From: Geminicoccaceae bacterium
Lineage (GTDB): Bacteria; Pseudomonadota; Alphaproteobacteria; Geminicoccales; Geminicoccaceae
Length of the DNA: 58,850 nucleotides
Assembly (NCBI GenBank): GCA_028285265.1
Contig: JANQPX010000073.1
Coordinates: 1-58,850 of the forward strand
Reading direction: 5' to 3'
In this document: positions 34,850 to 43,338 of the stretch, piece by piece
Numbering within the stretch: position 1 is the first letter of the stretch
Layout of the letters: each line of letters begins with the position of its first letter
Position numbers and translations under genes: made by a program
Notes under the pieces: generated by a model
What the model saw: only the letters and a program-made list of their open reading frames with translations
The model's database searches: none
What the model was told of the DNA's origin: nothing

Positions 34850-37153
34850 ATGGACCAGTATGTTGCCATTGATCGGTCTGAACCGTTCAAAGGGTCGGCC
34901 AAGGAGACGCTGACCAGACTTTTGAAGAGCACGGTTCTGAAAGGCTGCAATATCTATGATCGGCAAACGGTCATGGTTCAGGCCATTGATCTCGGCGCTC
35001 TCGCAGGTCGATCGAGCAGCCAGGCCGGGCCAGATTTTGCTCGACGGTTCGTCGAGCGATTTCGCCCCTTGAGGACCAAGGTACCTGGTAGCGACATGGA
35101 CGGACGACTGCTGCACCGACTAGGGAGCGGTGCCGGGCTGCCCTTGGCGGAGATCCTGCTGGAGGCGGTCGTCGCTGTCGAAACCGCGATGGCTTTCGAG
35201 CAGGGATATCTTGCGCCCATCAACGTGATGAGAATGGAACCACGCAAGGCAGCCGGGGAAGTCTCTCTCATTTGGAGCTGCCGGCGCACACGAATATCAA
35301 GGGCGGCCGCCCGGACTGGTTTGATTGGCCTCCTTGAGATCCTGCCGACTGAGGTCTACCCCCATCGCGACGAGGGGGCGGAGAGTTTCCTGAACGCTCT
35401 CGAGGACCTTCGAACCTTTGCTCGGCGGCGGCGTATGGCGCCGACGACAGCCGCTTTGGTGTTGGCGGCTAGTCGTCGTGGGATTCCTTGCGAGGTTCTT
35501 GGAGGACCTAGGCTCCGCATTGGACATGGGGCGAGCCAGCGTCACGTTTTCGCCTCGGTTACGTCGAAAACATCCTTTTGGGCTTGTCGGTTGTCTAGCG
35601 ATAAGCGCCAAACCAATCGGCGTCTGGCCGAGCTTGGCCTCCCTGTCCCGCAGCAGCTCAAGGTCGCAGATGCTCTAGAGGCTGAGGAGGCGGCTGAACG
35701 TTTAGGCTTTCCCGTGGTGATCAAGCCGCTTCGGGGCAAAAAAGGCGGAGCCGTCACTGCTGGTATCGATCAACGCAGCCATGTCAGTGATGCGTTCGTT
35801 CGGGCTGACGAGGTTGGATCAGGCGTCATTGTCGAAGAGTGTATCGAGGGAATCGATCATCGCCTCTTAGTTATTGGCGGCAAATTTGTTGCTGCGACCA
35901 AGCGAACACCACCCTATGTCGAGGGTGACGGTGAGCTCACCCTCAAGCAGCTCATCGATGAGCTGAACGATGATCCGCGTCGCGATGACTTCAGGATGGT
36001 GAAGGTTAAGATCGATCCCGCCCTTGAGGCCTTTCTTGCAAGCAAGGGGTACGCTCTTGGCGATGTGCCAGACAAGGGTGCGGTTGTGGCCCTTCGCTCC
36101 ACCGCGAATGGTTCCACTGGCGGTATCTTCTCAGATGTGACGACAGTCATCCATCCCGACAACCAGGCCTTGGCAGTCCGTGCGGCAAAAGCCGTTGAGC
36201 TGGATGTCGCCGGAATCGACTTCCTCACGACGGATATCAGCCGCTCTTACAAAACTGTCGGTGGCTGCATTATCGAAATCAATTCGCGGCCGGGCCTCCG
36301 CCCACATACATGGCCGAGCTTTGGCGAGGCACGAGACGTCGCTGGAGCGATGTTGGATTTCTCGATGCCGGACGGCGGCGATGGACGCATTCCGACCTTG
36401 CTGATTGCTGGCGATCGCGGCACAGGCCCGGTCGCGTGTGAGCTCGACGCCATCTTGCGCGGTGCCGACAAGTCCGTCGGACTGGTAACGCGACAGACCA
36501 CGTTCATGAATGGGGAAGAGGTTGGCTTTGATAAAAAGAAGCAGCGTCGGGCAGCATCGATTTTGCTCGCTGATCCTAATCTGGAAGCGTTGGTCAGCAC
36601 GGCCTCCCTACGCCGAACCGTGACACGTGGTTTGACGTTTGATCGTTGCCACGCTGCGGCGATCATGAATCGAGGCGTTGAGGGTGACGTCGATCGTTTC
36701 CGGCGAGGCTTGGATGTGATTGCCAAAGCAGCTGGCAAGCTGGTCGTGGGTGCAGGCAATGCGATGGCGTTGGAGGCGCTTGGTGACGGTGATCCGAGCC
36801 GGCTGATCCTTGTCTCGCCCCGGCTGCGCGACGCTGTCATCGAGCGTCATCTGTCAGCAGGCGGGGCTGCGGTCGTCAAACTTTGGAATGCTGAACGCGA
36901 CCGCATCGTGCTTTACGACAATGACCAGGTGATTACAGCGATTGCTATCGATCCGACCGTCACGCGCAGCGGTACACGCGCTCAAGCCCGCCGGATTGAA
37001 GCGAGGATGTTCGCCGTGGCCTTAGCCTACAGCGCTGGCATGACGGGTACCGACATCGAAGCGGCGATCCGAAACGCGCCGGCGCCTGTGCCCCGACCCG
37101 ATGATCGGGCAATCGCCGACAAAGACGTCGATCAAGCGGTTTTATCGTCCTAA
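34850..37153 (+). CDS. Cyanophycin-synthetase-like ATP-grasp ligase with degraded Mur domain
   Basis: Protein of 767 residues, starting four bases after the HlyD stop with GGGAG upstream. The ATP-grasp region (about 255-500) follows cyanophycin synthetase: 'PVVIKPLRGKKGG', 'GVIVEECIEGIDHRLLVIGGK', 'GDGELTLKQLIDELNDDPRR', 'GGIFSDVTTVIHPDN', 'DVAGIDFL', 'IIEINSRPGLRPHTWPS'. The next region aligns with the Mur-ligase part of CphA ('RIPTLLIAG...', 'RTVTRGLTFDRCHAAAIMNR'), but its P-loop GTNGKTTT is replaced by 'GDRGTGPVA' (about 521), and the protein is some 100 residues shorter than CphA. The ATP-grasp half should still make amide bonds; the Mur half probably cannot use ATP. In an operon with an exporter, it probably builds an amino-acid conjugate or short polymer that leaves the cell. 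Confidence 0.82.
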   Translation: MDQYVAIDRSEPFKGSAKETLTRLLKSTVLKGCNIYDRQTVMVQAIDLGALAGRSSSQAGPDFARRFVERFRPLRTKVPGSDMDGRLLHRLGSGAGLPLAEILLEAVVAVETAMAFEQGYLAPINVMRMEPRKAAGEVSLIWSCRRTRISRAAARTGLIGLLEILPTEVYPHRDEGAESFLNALEDLRTFARRRRMAPTTAALVLAASRRGIPCEVLGGPRLRIGHGASQRHVFASVTSKTSFWACRLSSDKRQTNRRLAELGLPVPQQLKVADALEAEEAAERLGFPVVIKPLRGKKGGAVTAGIDQRSHVSDAFVRADEVGSGVIVEECIEGIDHRLLVIGGKFVAATKRTPPYVEGDGELTLKQLIDELNDDPRRDDFRMVKVKIDPALEAFLASKGYALGDVPDKGAVVALRSTANGSTGGIFSDVTTVIHPDNQALAVRAAKAVELDVAGIDFLTTDISRSYKTVGGCIIEINSRPGLRPHTWPSFGEARDVAGAMLDFSMPDGGDGRIPTLLIAGDRGTGPVACELDAILRGADKSVGLVTRQTTFMNGEEVGFDKKKQRRAASILLADPNLEALVSTASLRRTVTRGLTFDRCHAAAIMNRGVEGDVDRFRRGLDVIAKAAGKLVVGAGNAMALEALGDGDPSRLILVSPRLRDAVIERHLSAGGAAVVKLWNAERDRIVLYDNDQVITAIAIDPTVTRSGTRAQARRIEARMFAVALAYSAGMTGTDIEAAIRNAPAPVPRPDDRAIADKDVDQAVLSS

Positions 37154-37198
37154 CGCATCATTCAACCGAAGAAGAATGGACACGCTGGGGAGGCACTC

Positions 37199-38575
37199 AT
37201 GCCTGAAGGCACGCGGCAGGGAAAAAGGCTGCAACGTTGGTTCGCGTTATCGTGGTTCTCTTGCCTACTGTCAGGGCTGGCGCTCGGCGACGAGCTCCAA
37301 GCGCAGACCTTGGAGGAGGCGCTGGCTTCGACCTATTTCTCCAACCCGACACTCCAGGCTCAGCGAGCGACACTTCGAGCGGCGACTGAGGTTGTGGCCG
37401 AAGCCAAGGGTGGCTGGCACCCAACCCTGGCTATAGAAAGCGACATTCAAGCCAATTCGATTGACGATTCGAGCGATAGCGGTCGCTTCACCAGCAGTTC
37501 CACAGCGCTTGTCCTGGAACAAAATCTCTACCAAGGAGGCCAGACAACGGCGTCCGTCAGCCAGGCTGAGAACTTGCTGCTCTACGAACGTGCCCTGCTG
37601 CAGGTTACGGAACAAGAGGTGCTTCTGTCGGCCATCGAGGCCTATGCCGATGTTGTCAATGCGGTAGCCATAATGGATCTCACTCAGGCCAACGAGCGGC
37701 GCCTTTTCAAGCAACTCGACGCTGCAAAGAAGCGCTTCAGTGCCGGCGAGCTCACCAGCACTGACGTTGCTCAAGCCAACGCCCGTTATGCTGGAGCGAT
37801 CGCTGAGCAGGATCGCGCACTGAGCGCTGTCGAGGCCTCGAAGGCGCTTTATCAAAGCGTCACCGGTCAAGAACCCGACTCGCTTTCACGACCAACGCAG
37901 CAACCCCCGAGTGTCGCCAGTGAACGCGAGGCGCTGGAACTGGCGATGCAAGGCAATCCAGCAATTAGGGCATCTCGATACCGGCTGGTAGCGTCCATGG
38001 CCGACATCCGCATCGCCAAGTCGGTGATCTACCCGAGCCTCGATCTGCAAGCTGAGTTGACCTATGCGGATGATCCCAGCCTCGAGACGGGCTATGAACG
38101 CGCAGCTGTAATCGGTGTTGAGCTTAGAGTGCCTCTCTATCAAGGGGGCGGCGAATATGCTCGCATACGCCGTGCCCATCAGGAGATGAGCCGTCTCGAG
38201 CACGATCTTGCTGCGGTGAAGCGTGCCGTCGCCGCCGAGGTGAGCCAGGCATGGCATGACCTGAGCGCAGCAAGCTCTGGCATCGGATCGATCAAACGAC
38301 AAGTCAGTGCAGCCAGGCAGGCGTTGGCAGGGGGAAGCAAGGAGGTTGAGGTCGGGCAACGCACGCTCCTCGATGTCCTCGATCTAGAACGTGACCTATT
38401 CGAAGCTGAGGTCGCACTCGAGACTGCGCGCAGGGATGAAGTCGTTGCTGCCTATCGCCTTCGTCTCGCTCAAGGGACCCTTACCGCGGATGCACTCGAA
38501 CTATCTGGCGATCACGATGACGCTGATCGCTATGATCGGGATCATCGCCATCGCTTGACCGGGATCGGAAATTGA
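37199..38575 (+). CDS. TolC-family outer-membrane efflux channel
   Basis: Protein of 458 residues with GGGGAGG before the ATG. A signal peptide (WFALSWFSCLLSGLALGDELQAQ) is followed by two OEP repeats (TLEEALASTYFSNPTLQAQR; 'EREALELAMQGNPAIRASRY'), the usual TolC layout. 'LEQNLYQGGQT' and 'LRVPLYQGGGEYAR' are the family's outer-membrane strand motifs. It completes the tripartite type I exporter with the two preceding transport genes. Confidence 0.9.
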   Translation: MPEGTRQGKRLQRWFALSWFSCLLSGLALGDELQAQTLEEALASTYFSNPTLQAQRATLRAATEVVAEAKGGWHPTLAIESDIQANSIDDSSDSGRFTSSSTALVLEQNLYQGGQTTASVSQAENLLLYERALLQVTEQEVLLSAIEAYADVVNAVAIMDLTQANERRLFKQLDAAKKRFSAGELTSTDVAQANARYAGAIAEQDRALSAVEASKALYQSVTGQEPDSLSRPTQQPPSVASEREALELAMQGNPAIRASRYRLVASMADIRIAKSVIYPSLDLQAELTYADDPSLETGYERAAVIGVELRVPLYQGGGEYARIRRAHQEMSRLEHDLAAVKRAVAAEVSQAWHDLSAASSGIGSIKRQVSAARQALAGGSKEVEVGQRTLLDVLDLERDLFEAEVALETARRDEVVAAYRLRLAQGTLTADALELSGDHDDADRYDRDHRHRLTGIGN

Positions 38576-39516
38576 GAACCGTAAGGTCGGCAGCGGTGGT
38601 AGATCGAACACTCAAAGCATGGCTTGCCGCAGTCGTTACGCTGTTCCTAGCCGTACCGGCAAGTGCCTTCGAAAGCGGCAAAGGGCAGGCAAAAGCCCAT
38701 CTTCGCGGCGTGGAGATGACGGTCTTCACCTATAGGCCGAGCGACTGCCACCGACCGACATTGTTGTTCGTCTTCCACGGCAAGGGGCGAAAGGCGAGCA
38801 ACATGCGCGACAATGCCATAGAGCTTGCCGGTCGTGCCTGCCTTTCGGTTCTGGCACCGCTTTTCGATAGCGAGCGCTTTCCGAACTGGCGATATCACCG
38901 TGCTGGTGTGCTCAGGAAAGGGGACGTTCAGCCGGAACAACATTGGACGGGAACGATCGTCAAAGAACTCATCTCATGGGGTCGGCAATGGGCCGGCGAG
39001 CCGACCATGCCTTACATCCTATTCGGTCATTCTGCAGGGGCTCAATTTTTGTCTCGCCTGTCGGCCTACGCTCCACTGACAGACGCCGAGCGAATCGTCA
39101 TCGCCAATCCGTCGGTCTATGTGCTGCCATCTGTGGACGAGTCCGTCCCCTACGGTTTCGGCGATGTCGTTCAGCCGGAGGAAGCTGAAGATCGCCTAAG
39201 AGCGTATCTAACGTTGCCGATCACCATCTATCTTGGTGATCAAGACACAAGCGAGAAGAACTTGGTCAAGAATGCGGCGGCACGGCGGCAAGGGCTCAAT
39301 CGTTTGGAGCGAGGCCTCTATGTTTTTCGCCGAGCGTGGGATCTCGCCAAACAAAAGGGCTGGCGTTTGAACTGGCGGTTGGCAACAGCGACCGGGGTTG
39401 GCCATTCATCGAAAGATATGCTGAGGCATCTTCGAGCAGAACGAGCCCTCGGTCTTACTGACCAACGACCATCAGGTCATCTAGAACGAAACTTCGATAG
39501 CGAGCACGCTGGCTAG
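38572..39516 (+). CDS. Secreted alpha/beta hydrolase of the exporter/ligase operon
   Basis: Protein of about 314 residues, TTG start overlapping the TolC stop (TTGA); a GTG at 38596 is an alternative. The signal peptide is LAAVVTLFLAVPASAFE. The hydrolase features are 'FVFHGKGRKASNMRDN', the nucleophile elbow 'LFGHSAGAQ', an acid candidate in 'YLGDQDTSEKN' and the His in 'TGVGHSSKDML'. It would act in the periplasm or outside. Its position at the operon end suggests it processes or imports-for-use the exported product. It convergently overlaps the porin gene end by 36 bases. Confidence 0.75.
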   Translation: MRTVRSAAVVDRTLKAWLAAVVTLFLAVPASAFESGKGQAKAHLRGVEMTVFTYRPSDCHRPTLLFVFHGKGRKASNMRDNAIELAGRACLSVLAPLFDSERFPNWRYHRAGVLRKGDVQPEQHWTGTIVKELISWGRQWAGEPTMPYILFGHSAGAQFLSRLSAYAPLTDAERIVIANPSVYVLPSVDESVPYGFGDVVQPEEAEDRLRAYLTLPITIYLGDQDTSEKNLVKNAAARRQGLNRLERGLYVFRRAWDLAKQKGWRLNWRLATATGVGHSSKDMLRHLRAERALGLTDQRPSGHLERNFDSEHAG

Positions 39517-40557
39517 ACTGGTCCGACGATCCTCTGGATCGGCATAGCTGACGTCCGCTTGCAGCTCGATATCCGGAAAAAGCGGCACATCTCCACTTAG
39601 GGCAATGATATGGGTAATACCATCTCCTCTCTCATCGAGACGATGATAGCCGATACCAGCATTGGCCTCGCCGATTTCGAGGGTAACGCCTGCCGTGACG
39701 AACCCGACGTCGTCCGCCCCGTCGTTATTGCCATACGAAGCGCCGAGGACAAGGTCGTCGATAGCGATGGTGCCACCGATCGAGAACGCGTCGAGGTCGT
39801 CCCGTTTGGAATCCTCGCTCTTGCCATAGCTGCCGACAAGGGCGATCCCAGCCTCAAGATCGTCGGCCAATTCACCAGCGACGTTCACACCCAAGCCGAT
39901 ATGATCCTGCAAATCCTCCAATTCTTCGTCGTCGTCCAGATCGTTGGACCGTCCCTCATTGTCACCTGTGTCGGGCGTGAAACTCAGACCGACCTGGACC
40001 AAACCGAGCCTTGGCGAGAAGTAACTGATTTTGGCAGCGTCGCCACTATCGACGATCCCGACTTCGCCAAGGTTCGCCGTATCCCCATCAATGCCGCCAG
40101 TCCCCGCCGCGATCGTGTCCGCGCAAAGCGCCATAGCCTCTTCCGCGCCTTCGGTCCGGCCAAGTTGTATCAGCCCAAAACGACCGGATACGAAGATGAA
40201 GGTCTCGTCTGCGTTGACATCTCCAATATCGGCATCGGCTTTCAGCACCACCTCGGCGCCGAGGTCCAGTTCGTCCGATGGGCTGAGATCAGCTTCAATG
40301 TAAAGCTCAGAGTCCGTGAAGACAGTATAGCCTCGATCTCCCTCACCATCGGACAGCTGCTCGTCTTCGGCAGCGGCGATGCCCGTCTTCAACTCACCTC
40401 CAGCCAGAATCTCGAGCTTGCCGGCGCTCGCTGGAGAGGAACAGGCAAATTGACCTGCTGTTCCCAGGAGCACGCCAAGAAGGCTGGTTGGTGTCGCTAT
40501 GAAGTGGAAAATAGAGACATCTCTGAAGAACATCTTTGTTCTGCTCTTCGGCAGCAT
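39481..40557 (-). CDS. Gram-negative porin
   Basis: Protein of about 358 residues from the ATG at 40557 (40533 is also possible). A signal peptide ends near 'SSPASA', then strands such as GKLEILAGGELKTGIA and 'GRFGLIQLGRTEGAEEAM' (constriction-loop region), ending in a C-terminal aromatic 'AIEVSF', the Omp assembly signal. It resembles the 16-strand alphaproteobacterial porins. Loops are rich in Asp/Glu, suggesting cation preference. The open frame continues to 41466, but that part lies under the LuxR-type gene on the other strand and is not coding. Confidence 0.82.
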   Translation of the reverse strand: MLPKSRTKMFFRDVSIFHFIATPTSLLGVLLGTAGQFACSSPASAGKLEILAGGELKTGIAAAEDEQLSDGEGDRGYTVFTDSELYIEADLSPSDELDLGAEVVLKADADIGDVNADETFIFVSGRFGLIQLGRTEGAEEAMALCADTIAAGTGGIDGDTANLGEVGIVDSGDAAKISYFSPRLGLVQVGLSFTPDTGDNEGRSNDLDDDEELEDLQDHIGLGVNVAGELADDLEAGIALVGSYGKSEDSKRDDLDAFSIGGTIAIDDLVLGASYGNNDGADDVGFVTAGVTLEIGEANAGIGYHRLDERGDGITHIIALSGDVPLFPDIELQADVSYADPEDRRTSLASVLAIEVSF

Positions 40558-40668
40558 GGCGATCGCGGCATGGTTCCTCAACACCATCAGTCCTTTTGCA
40601 ATAAGGGTTGATCGAGACAACCACCTCAACGACCGACATCGGGTCCTATGAATGGGATAAGCTGAAGC
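40558..40668. promoter_or_regulatory. Divergent promoter between porin and LuxR-type regulator
   Basis: About 110 bases between the porin and regulator starts. Contains A/T tracts but no recognised LuxR-type palindrome. Confidence 0.35.
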
Positions 40669-41238
40669 ATGATGAAGAACCTCAAGGAGTGGCAAATCCG
40701 GCTGATGCTCGCCGGCGTTGGCCTCGTTTCGTTCGCCCTCCTGATGACGATGGAGATCCTGAGCGAGACCGATGACGTTACATTCATCGACGTTGTCGCA
40801 GATGGATTTGGGCTGTTGTTGATGACATCCACGACTGTTGGTCTCGCTCTTCTGTTCCACCGGACGCAATCCCAGCATGAGGAACGGCTGGACCTGATGC
40901 GAAATCTGGAGATTGCACGTGCCGAGGGGACGGCTTGGCGCAAGAAGGCAGAGGCCCATCTTCGCGGTCTTCGTCATGAAATGGACACGCAATTTGAGGA
41001 TTGGGGCATGAGTGAGGCTGAGAAAGACGTCGGTATGCTCATTCTTAAAGGATTGAGCCATAAAGAGATTTCGCGACTTCGAGGCACTACCGAGGCCACG
41101 GTTCGGCAGCAGGCTCAGTCGATCTATCAAAAATCCGATCTGCCGGGAAAAACGGCGTTCTCCGCTTACTTCCTTGAGGATTTGATCGCGTCTGACACTG
41201 ACGCGCCCACAAACGGAGTGATCAAGAAAGCAAGCTGA
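40669..41238 (+). CDS. Membrane-anchored LuxR-type HTH regulator
   Basis: Protein of 189 residues. Two transmembrane helices (about 9-28 and 42-63) are followed by a helical linker with 'EERLDLMRNLEIARAEGTAW', then a LuxR-type HTH (about 112-165): 'MSEAEKDVGMLILKGLSHKEIS' and 'TEATVRQQAQSIYQKSDLPG'. There is no receiver or ligand domain, so the signal is probably membrane-sensed. It diverges from the porin gene with 111 bases between starts, so it is the likely regulator of that porin. Confidence 0.8.
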   Translation: MMKNLKEWQIRLMLAGVGLVSFALLMTMEILSETDDVTFIDVVADGFGLLLMTSTTVGLALLFHRTQSQHEERLDLMRNLEIARAEGTAWRKKAEAHLRGLRHEMDTQFEDWGMSEAEKDVGMLILKGLSHKEISRLRGTTEATVRQQAQSIYQKSDLPGKTAFSAYFLEDLIASDTDAPTNGVIKKAS

Positions 41239-41758
41239 CACAACGCCCTCGTATTTCGAACGCTGCCGACAATCGTCGACATCAAGTGATGGGAGGGGCC
41301 GGCGTGCGGGGACCCGCCGGCCCAGGATCATCAGCAAACGAGCTGACAGGGCCATCCCCCGGCTTTTCTTGGCGTCGATCGGGGTATGACCGTCTCGATC
41401 ACTATGTTGGCCAAGCAGGTTGACGTCGATCCGACATTTGTCAGATACACCTCTGCGACGACCCAAACTTCCCGCGTCTCATGTTGGTTGACGTTGCTAT
41501 TCTTGGGCGATCCTGTCGTTCGCCTTTTAGCCTAGCCCATAAGGCGTCATTTCGATCTCATCGTGAGGCGAGACGTCGAGGATCCTATCGTTGCGGTGGG
41601 TTACATCTCTGCCCAGCCAAAAGCCCGAACATGTCTGATCGCATCTGACGAGCGTTAGCATGGTTCAGTCCGATGTCTGCCGTAAGGTTTTCCGCAGCTC
41701 CTAGATCGCATAGTCTCTTCGATGGAAAGCCGACTTGACGGCGAAAGGGAGCAAAACC
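41239..41758. other. Intergenic region, about 520 bases
   Basis: Holds the hairpin at 41296-41323 and, near its right end, the promoter of the cupin gene. No gene supported; a minus-strand frame at 41585-41791 lacks signals. Confidence 0.35.
41296..41323. terminator. GC-rich hairpin after the LuxR-type regulator gene
   Basis: A nine-base perfect stem, gggccggcg (41296-41304) pairing with cgccggccc (41315-41323), around a ten-base loop. No T tract follows, so it could be a factor-assisted terminator or a REP-like element. Confidence 0.4.
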
Positions 41759-42154
41759 ATGGGGACGACGACGCCACATGCGAAAGGACACGAAGCCTTA
41801 GCATCATTGGCATCTCGCTATGTCGACGTTGACGAGCTACCTTGGCAAGAGACGTCTTTTCCTGGCGTTAAGATCAAGATCCTGATGCAGAATCAGGAAA
41901 CTGGGCTCCTAACGGCGCTTACCCGGTTCGCGCCAGGTGCCAAACTGCCAAAGCATGAGCATACTGATCTCGAACAATCATTCGTCATTGAGGGCAGTCT
42001 GGTTGATGAAGAGGGAAGGGCGACTGCAGGCAACTATGTCTGGCGGCCAGCTGGCAGTATTCACGAAGCCTATGCGCCTGACGGCGCGTTGGTCCTTTCG
42101 TTTTTCCTAAAGCCAAATCGCTTTCTTGACGAGGAAGGCCGTTCGACACTTTAG
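41759..42154 (+). CDS. Cupin-domain protein, ChrR-like
   Basis: Protein of 131 residues; the ATG at 41759 has GGGAG eight bases upstream. The cupin motif 1 reads 'LPKHEHTDLEQSFVIEGSL' (His, His, Glu ligand candidates). The second motif is 'WRPAGSIHEAYAPDGALVLS'. It resembles the ChrR cupin lobe or small dioxygenases. There is no partner sigma factor next to it. The function is not clear. Confidence 0.7.
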   Translation: MGTTTPHAKGHEALASLASRYVDVDELPWQETSFPGVKIKILMQNQETGLLTALTRFAPGAKLPKHEHTDLEQSFVIEGSLVDEEGRATAGNYVWRPAGSIHEAYAPDGALVLSFFLKPNRFLDEEGRSTL

Positions 42155-42334
42155 ATCAACTTGCTTGGGACTAACCTTTAGGCCTTGGTCCGATCCCGGA
42201 TGCACTGTTAGACCGTCTCGACGCATCCGTTTTCGCCGATGAGTGTTCTTGGTCTTTTGCTGGGCGATTGGCGCATTTGGCCCACCCCTGCTATGTCAAC
42301 TTGAGCGGCGATAACAGGCATTGCTGGAGAGTTC
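42155..42334. other. Intergenic upstream of the IclR-family gene
   Basis: About 180 bases with the promoter of the regulator gene; no recognised site. Confidence 0.25.
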
Positions 42335-43171
42335 ATGGCCGACATTGTTAAGATGAAGGGCCGTGGGCGGCCAAAACGCGAGACGGCGGCGGACAAGGCG
42401 CCGGGGCAGGTTCAAGCGCTGACCCGAGCTTTGACGATCATCAACACACTTGCCGACAGTGGTGATGGCATGATCCTCGCGGATATTGCCCAAACCGTCG
42501 GTCTCGCTCCGTCAACGGCTCATCGTCTGCTCACCACGATGCAGCAGCAGCGTTTCGTACGCTTCGATCCGGGCAGCAATCTTTGGCAGGTCGGCGTACA
42601 AGCTTTTCTGGTCGGCAACGCTTTTCTCCGCACGCGGGATGTCGTGCAGATGGCCAGGCCATTTATGCGCCGGCTGATGGAGGAGAGTGGTGAGACCGTT
42701 AACCTGGCGATCGAGGATCAGGGCGAGGCGATCTATATGAGCCAGGTGGAGTGTCGCCAGCTTATGCGTGCAATTACCCGGCCAGGCGGACGTGTGCTGA
42801 TGCATTGTTCTGGGATCGGGAAAGCAATCCTGGCGACGATGGCCGATGCTGACGTCAAGAGAATCCTGCAAAAGCATGGCCTGCCCAAGGTAACGGAAAA
42901 GACACTGCATAGGCCAGCCGACCTCAAAGCCGATCTCAAGGTGATAACCAAGCGTGGCTATTCGATCGATGACGAAGAAAACGCGATCGGGCTTCGCTGC
43001 GTCGCCGCCGTGATCCAGGACGAACATGGCGACGCCCTTGCCGGGATTTCACTGTCTGGACCGATGGCACGCATCACGGACGACCGCTTGCCCATTCTCG
43101 GGAAGATGGTGCAGGCGGTCGCCGAAGACATTACCGCTGAACTCGGAGGAACATCAGGGGCGCAAGCTTAG
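42335..43171 (+). CDS. IclR-family transcriptional regulator of the glyoxylate operon
   Basis: Protein of 278 residues, GGAGAG before the ATG. A basic N-terminus leads to the winged HTH (about 27-80: 'ALTIINTLADSGDGMILADIAQTVGLAPSTAHRLLTTM'). The effector domain (about 100-265) includes 'GRVLMHCSGIGKAILA' and 'ENAIGLRCVAAVIQDEHGD', typical of IclR/AllR. It probably senses glyoxylate or a related 2-oxo acid and controls gcl, whose promoter carries a matching palindrome. It is transcribed in the same direction as gcl, with 167 bases between. Confidence 0.88.
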   Translation: MADIVKMKGRGRPKRETAADKAPGQVQALTRALTIINTLADSGDGMILADIAQTVGLAPSTAHRLLTTMQQQRFVRFDPGSNLWQVGVQAFLVGNAFLRTRDVVQMARPFMRRLMEESGETVNLAIEDQGEAIYMSQVECRQLMRAITRPGGRVLMHCSGIGKAILATMADADVKRILQKHGLPKVTEKTLHRPADLKADLKVITKRGYSIDDEENAIGLRCVAAVIQDEHGDALAGISLSGPMARITDDRLPILGKMVQAVAEDITAELGGTSGAQA

Positions 43172-43238
43172 CTTTGCTCACAAAGTCAAAATTAATGATC
43201 GCTCATCTATCTGAAGTTAATGAGAAAAAATATCTATA

Positions 43239-43262
43239 TTCCATAATATGGAATTAATTCCA
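43239..43262. promoter_or_regulatory. IclR-type operator candidate upstream of gcl
   Basis: TGGAATTAATTCCA (43249-43262) is a perfect 14-base palindrome. It overlaps a second imperfect one, TTCCATAATATGGAA (43239-43253), so three half-sites are spaced regularly. IclR-family operators commonly follow a TGGAA(A)...TTTCCA pattern. The position, about 80 bases before the gcl start, fits autoregulated glyoxylate control. Confidence 0.65.
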
Positions 43263-43338
43263 AAATAATTTGCACGGCTTGACTGATCACTCTATCTCTT
43301 GAAGGAGACAGACGAAAAGAGTGATTGGAGCAGCTGTC

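Noticed and set aside
40558..41466. N-terminal extension of the porin frame by about 300 codons
   Set aside because: It lies opposite the well-supported LuxR-type gene, lacks a signal peptide at its start, and its composition is unlike a porin.
41585..41791. 68-codon minus-strand frame
   Set aside because: Overlaps the cupin start and lacks a ribosome binding site.
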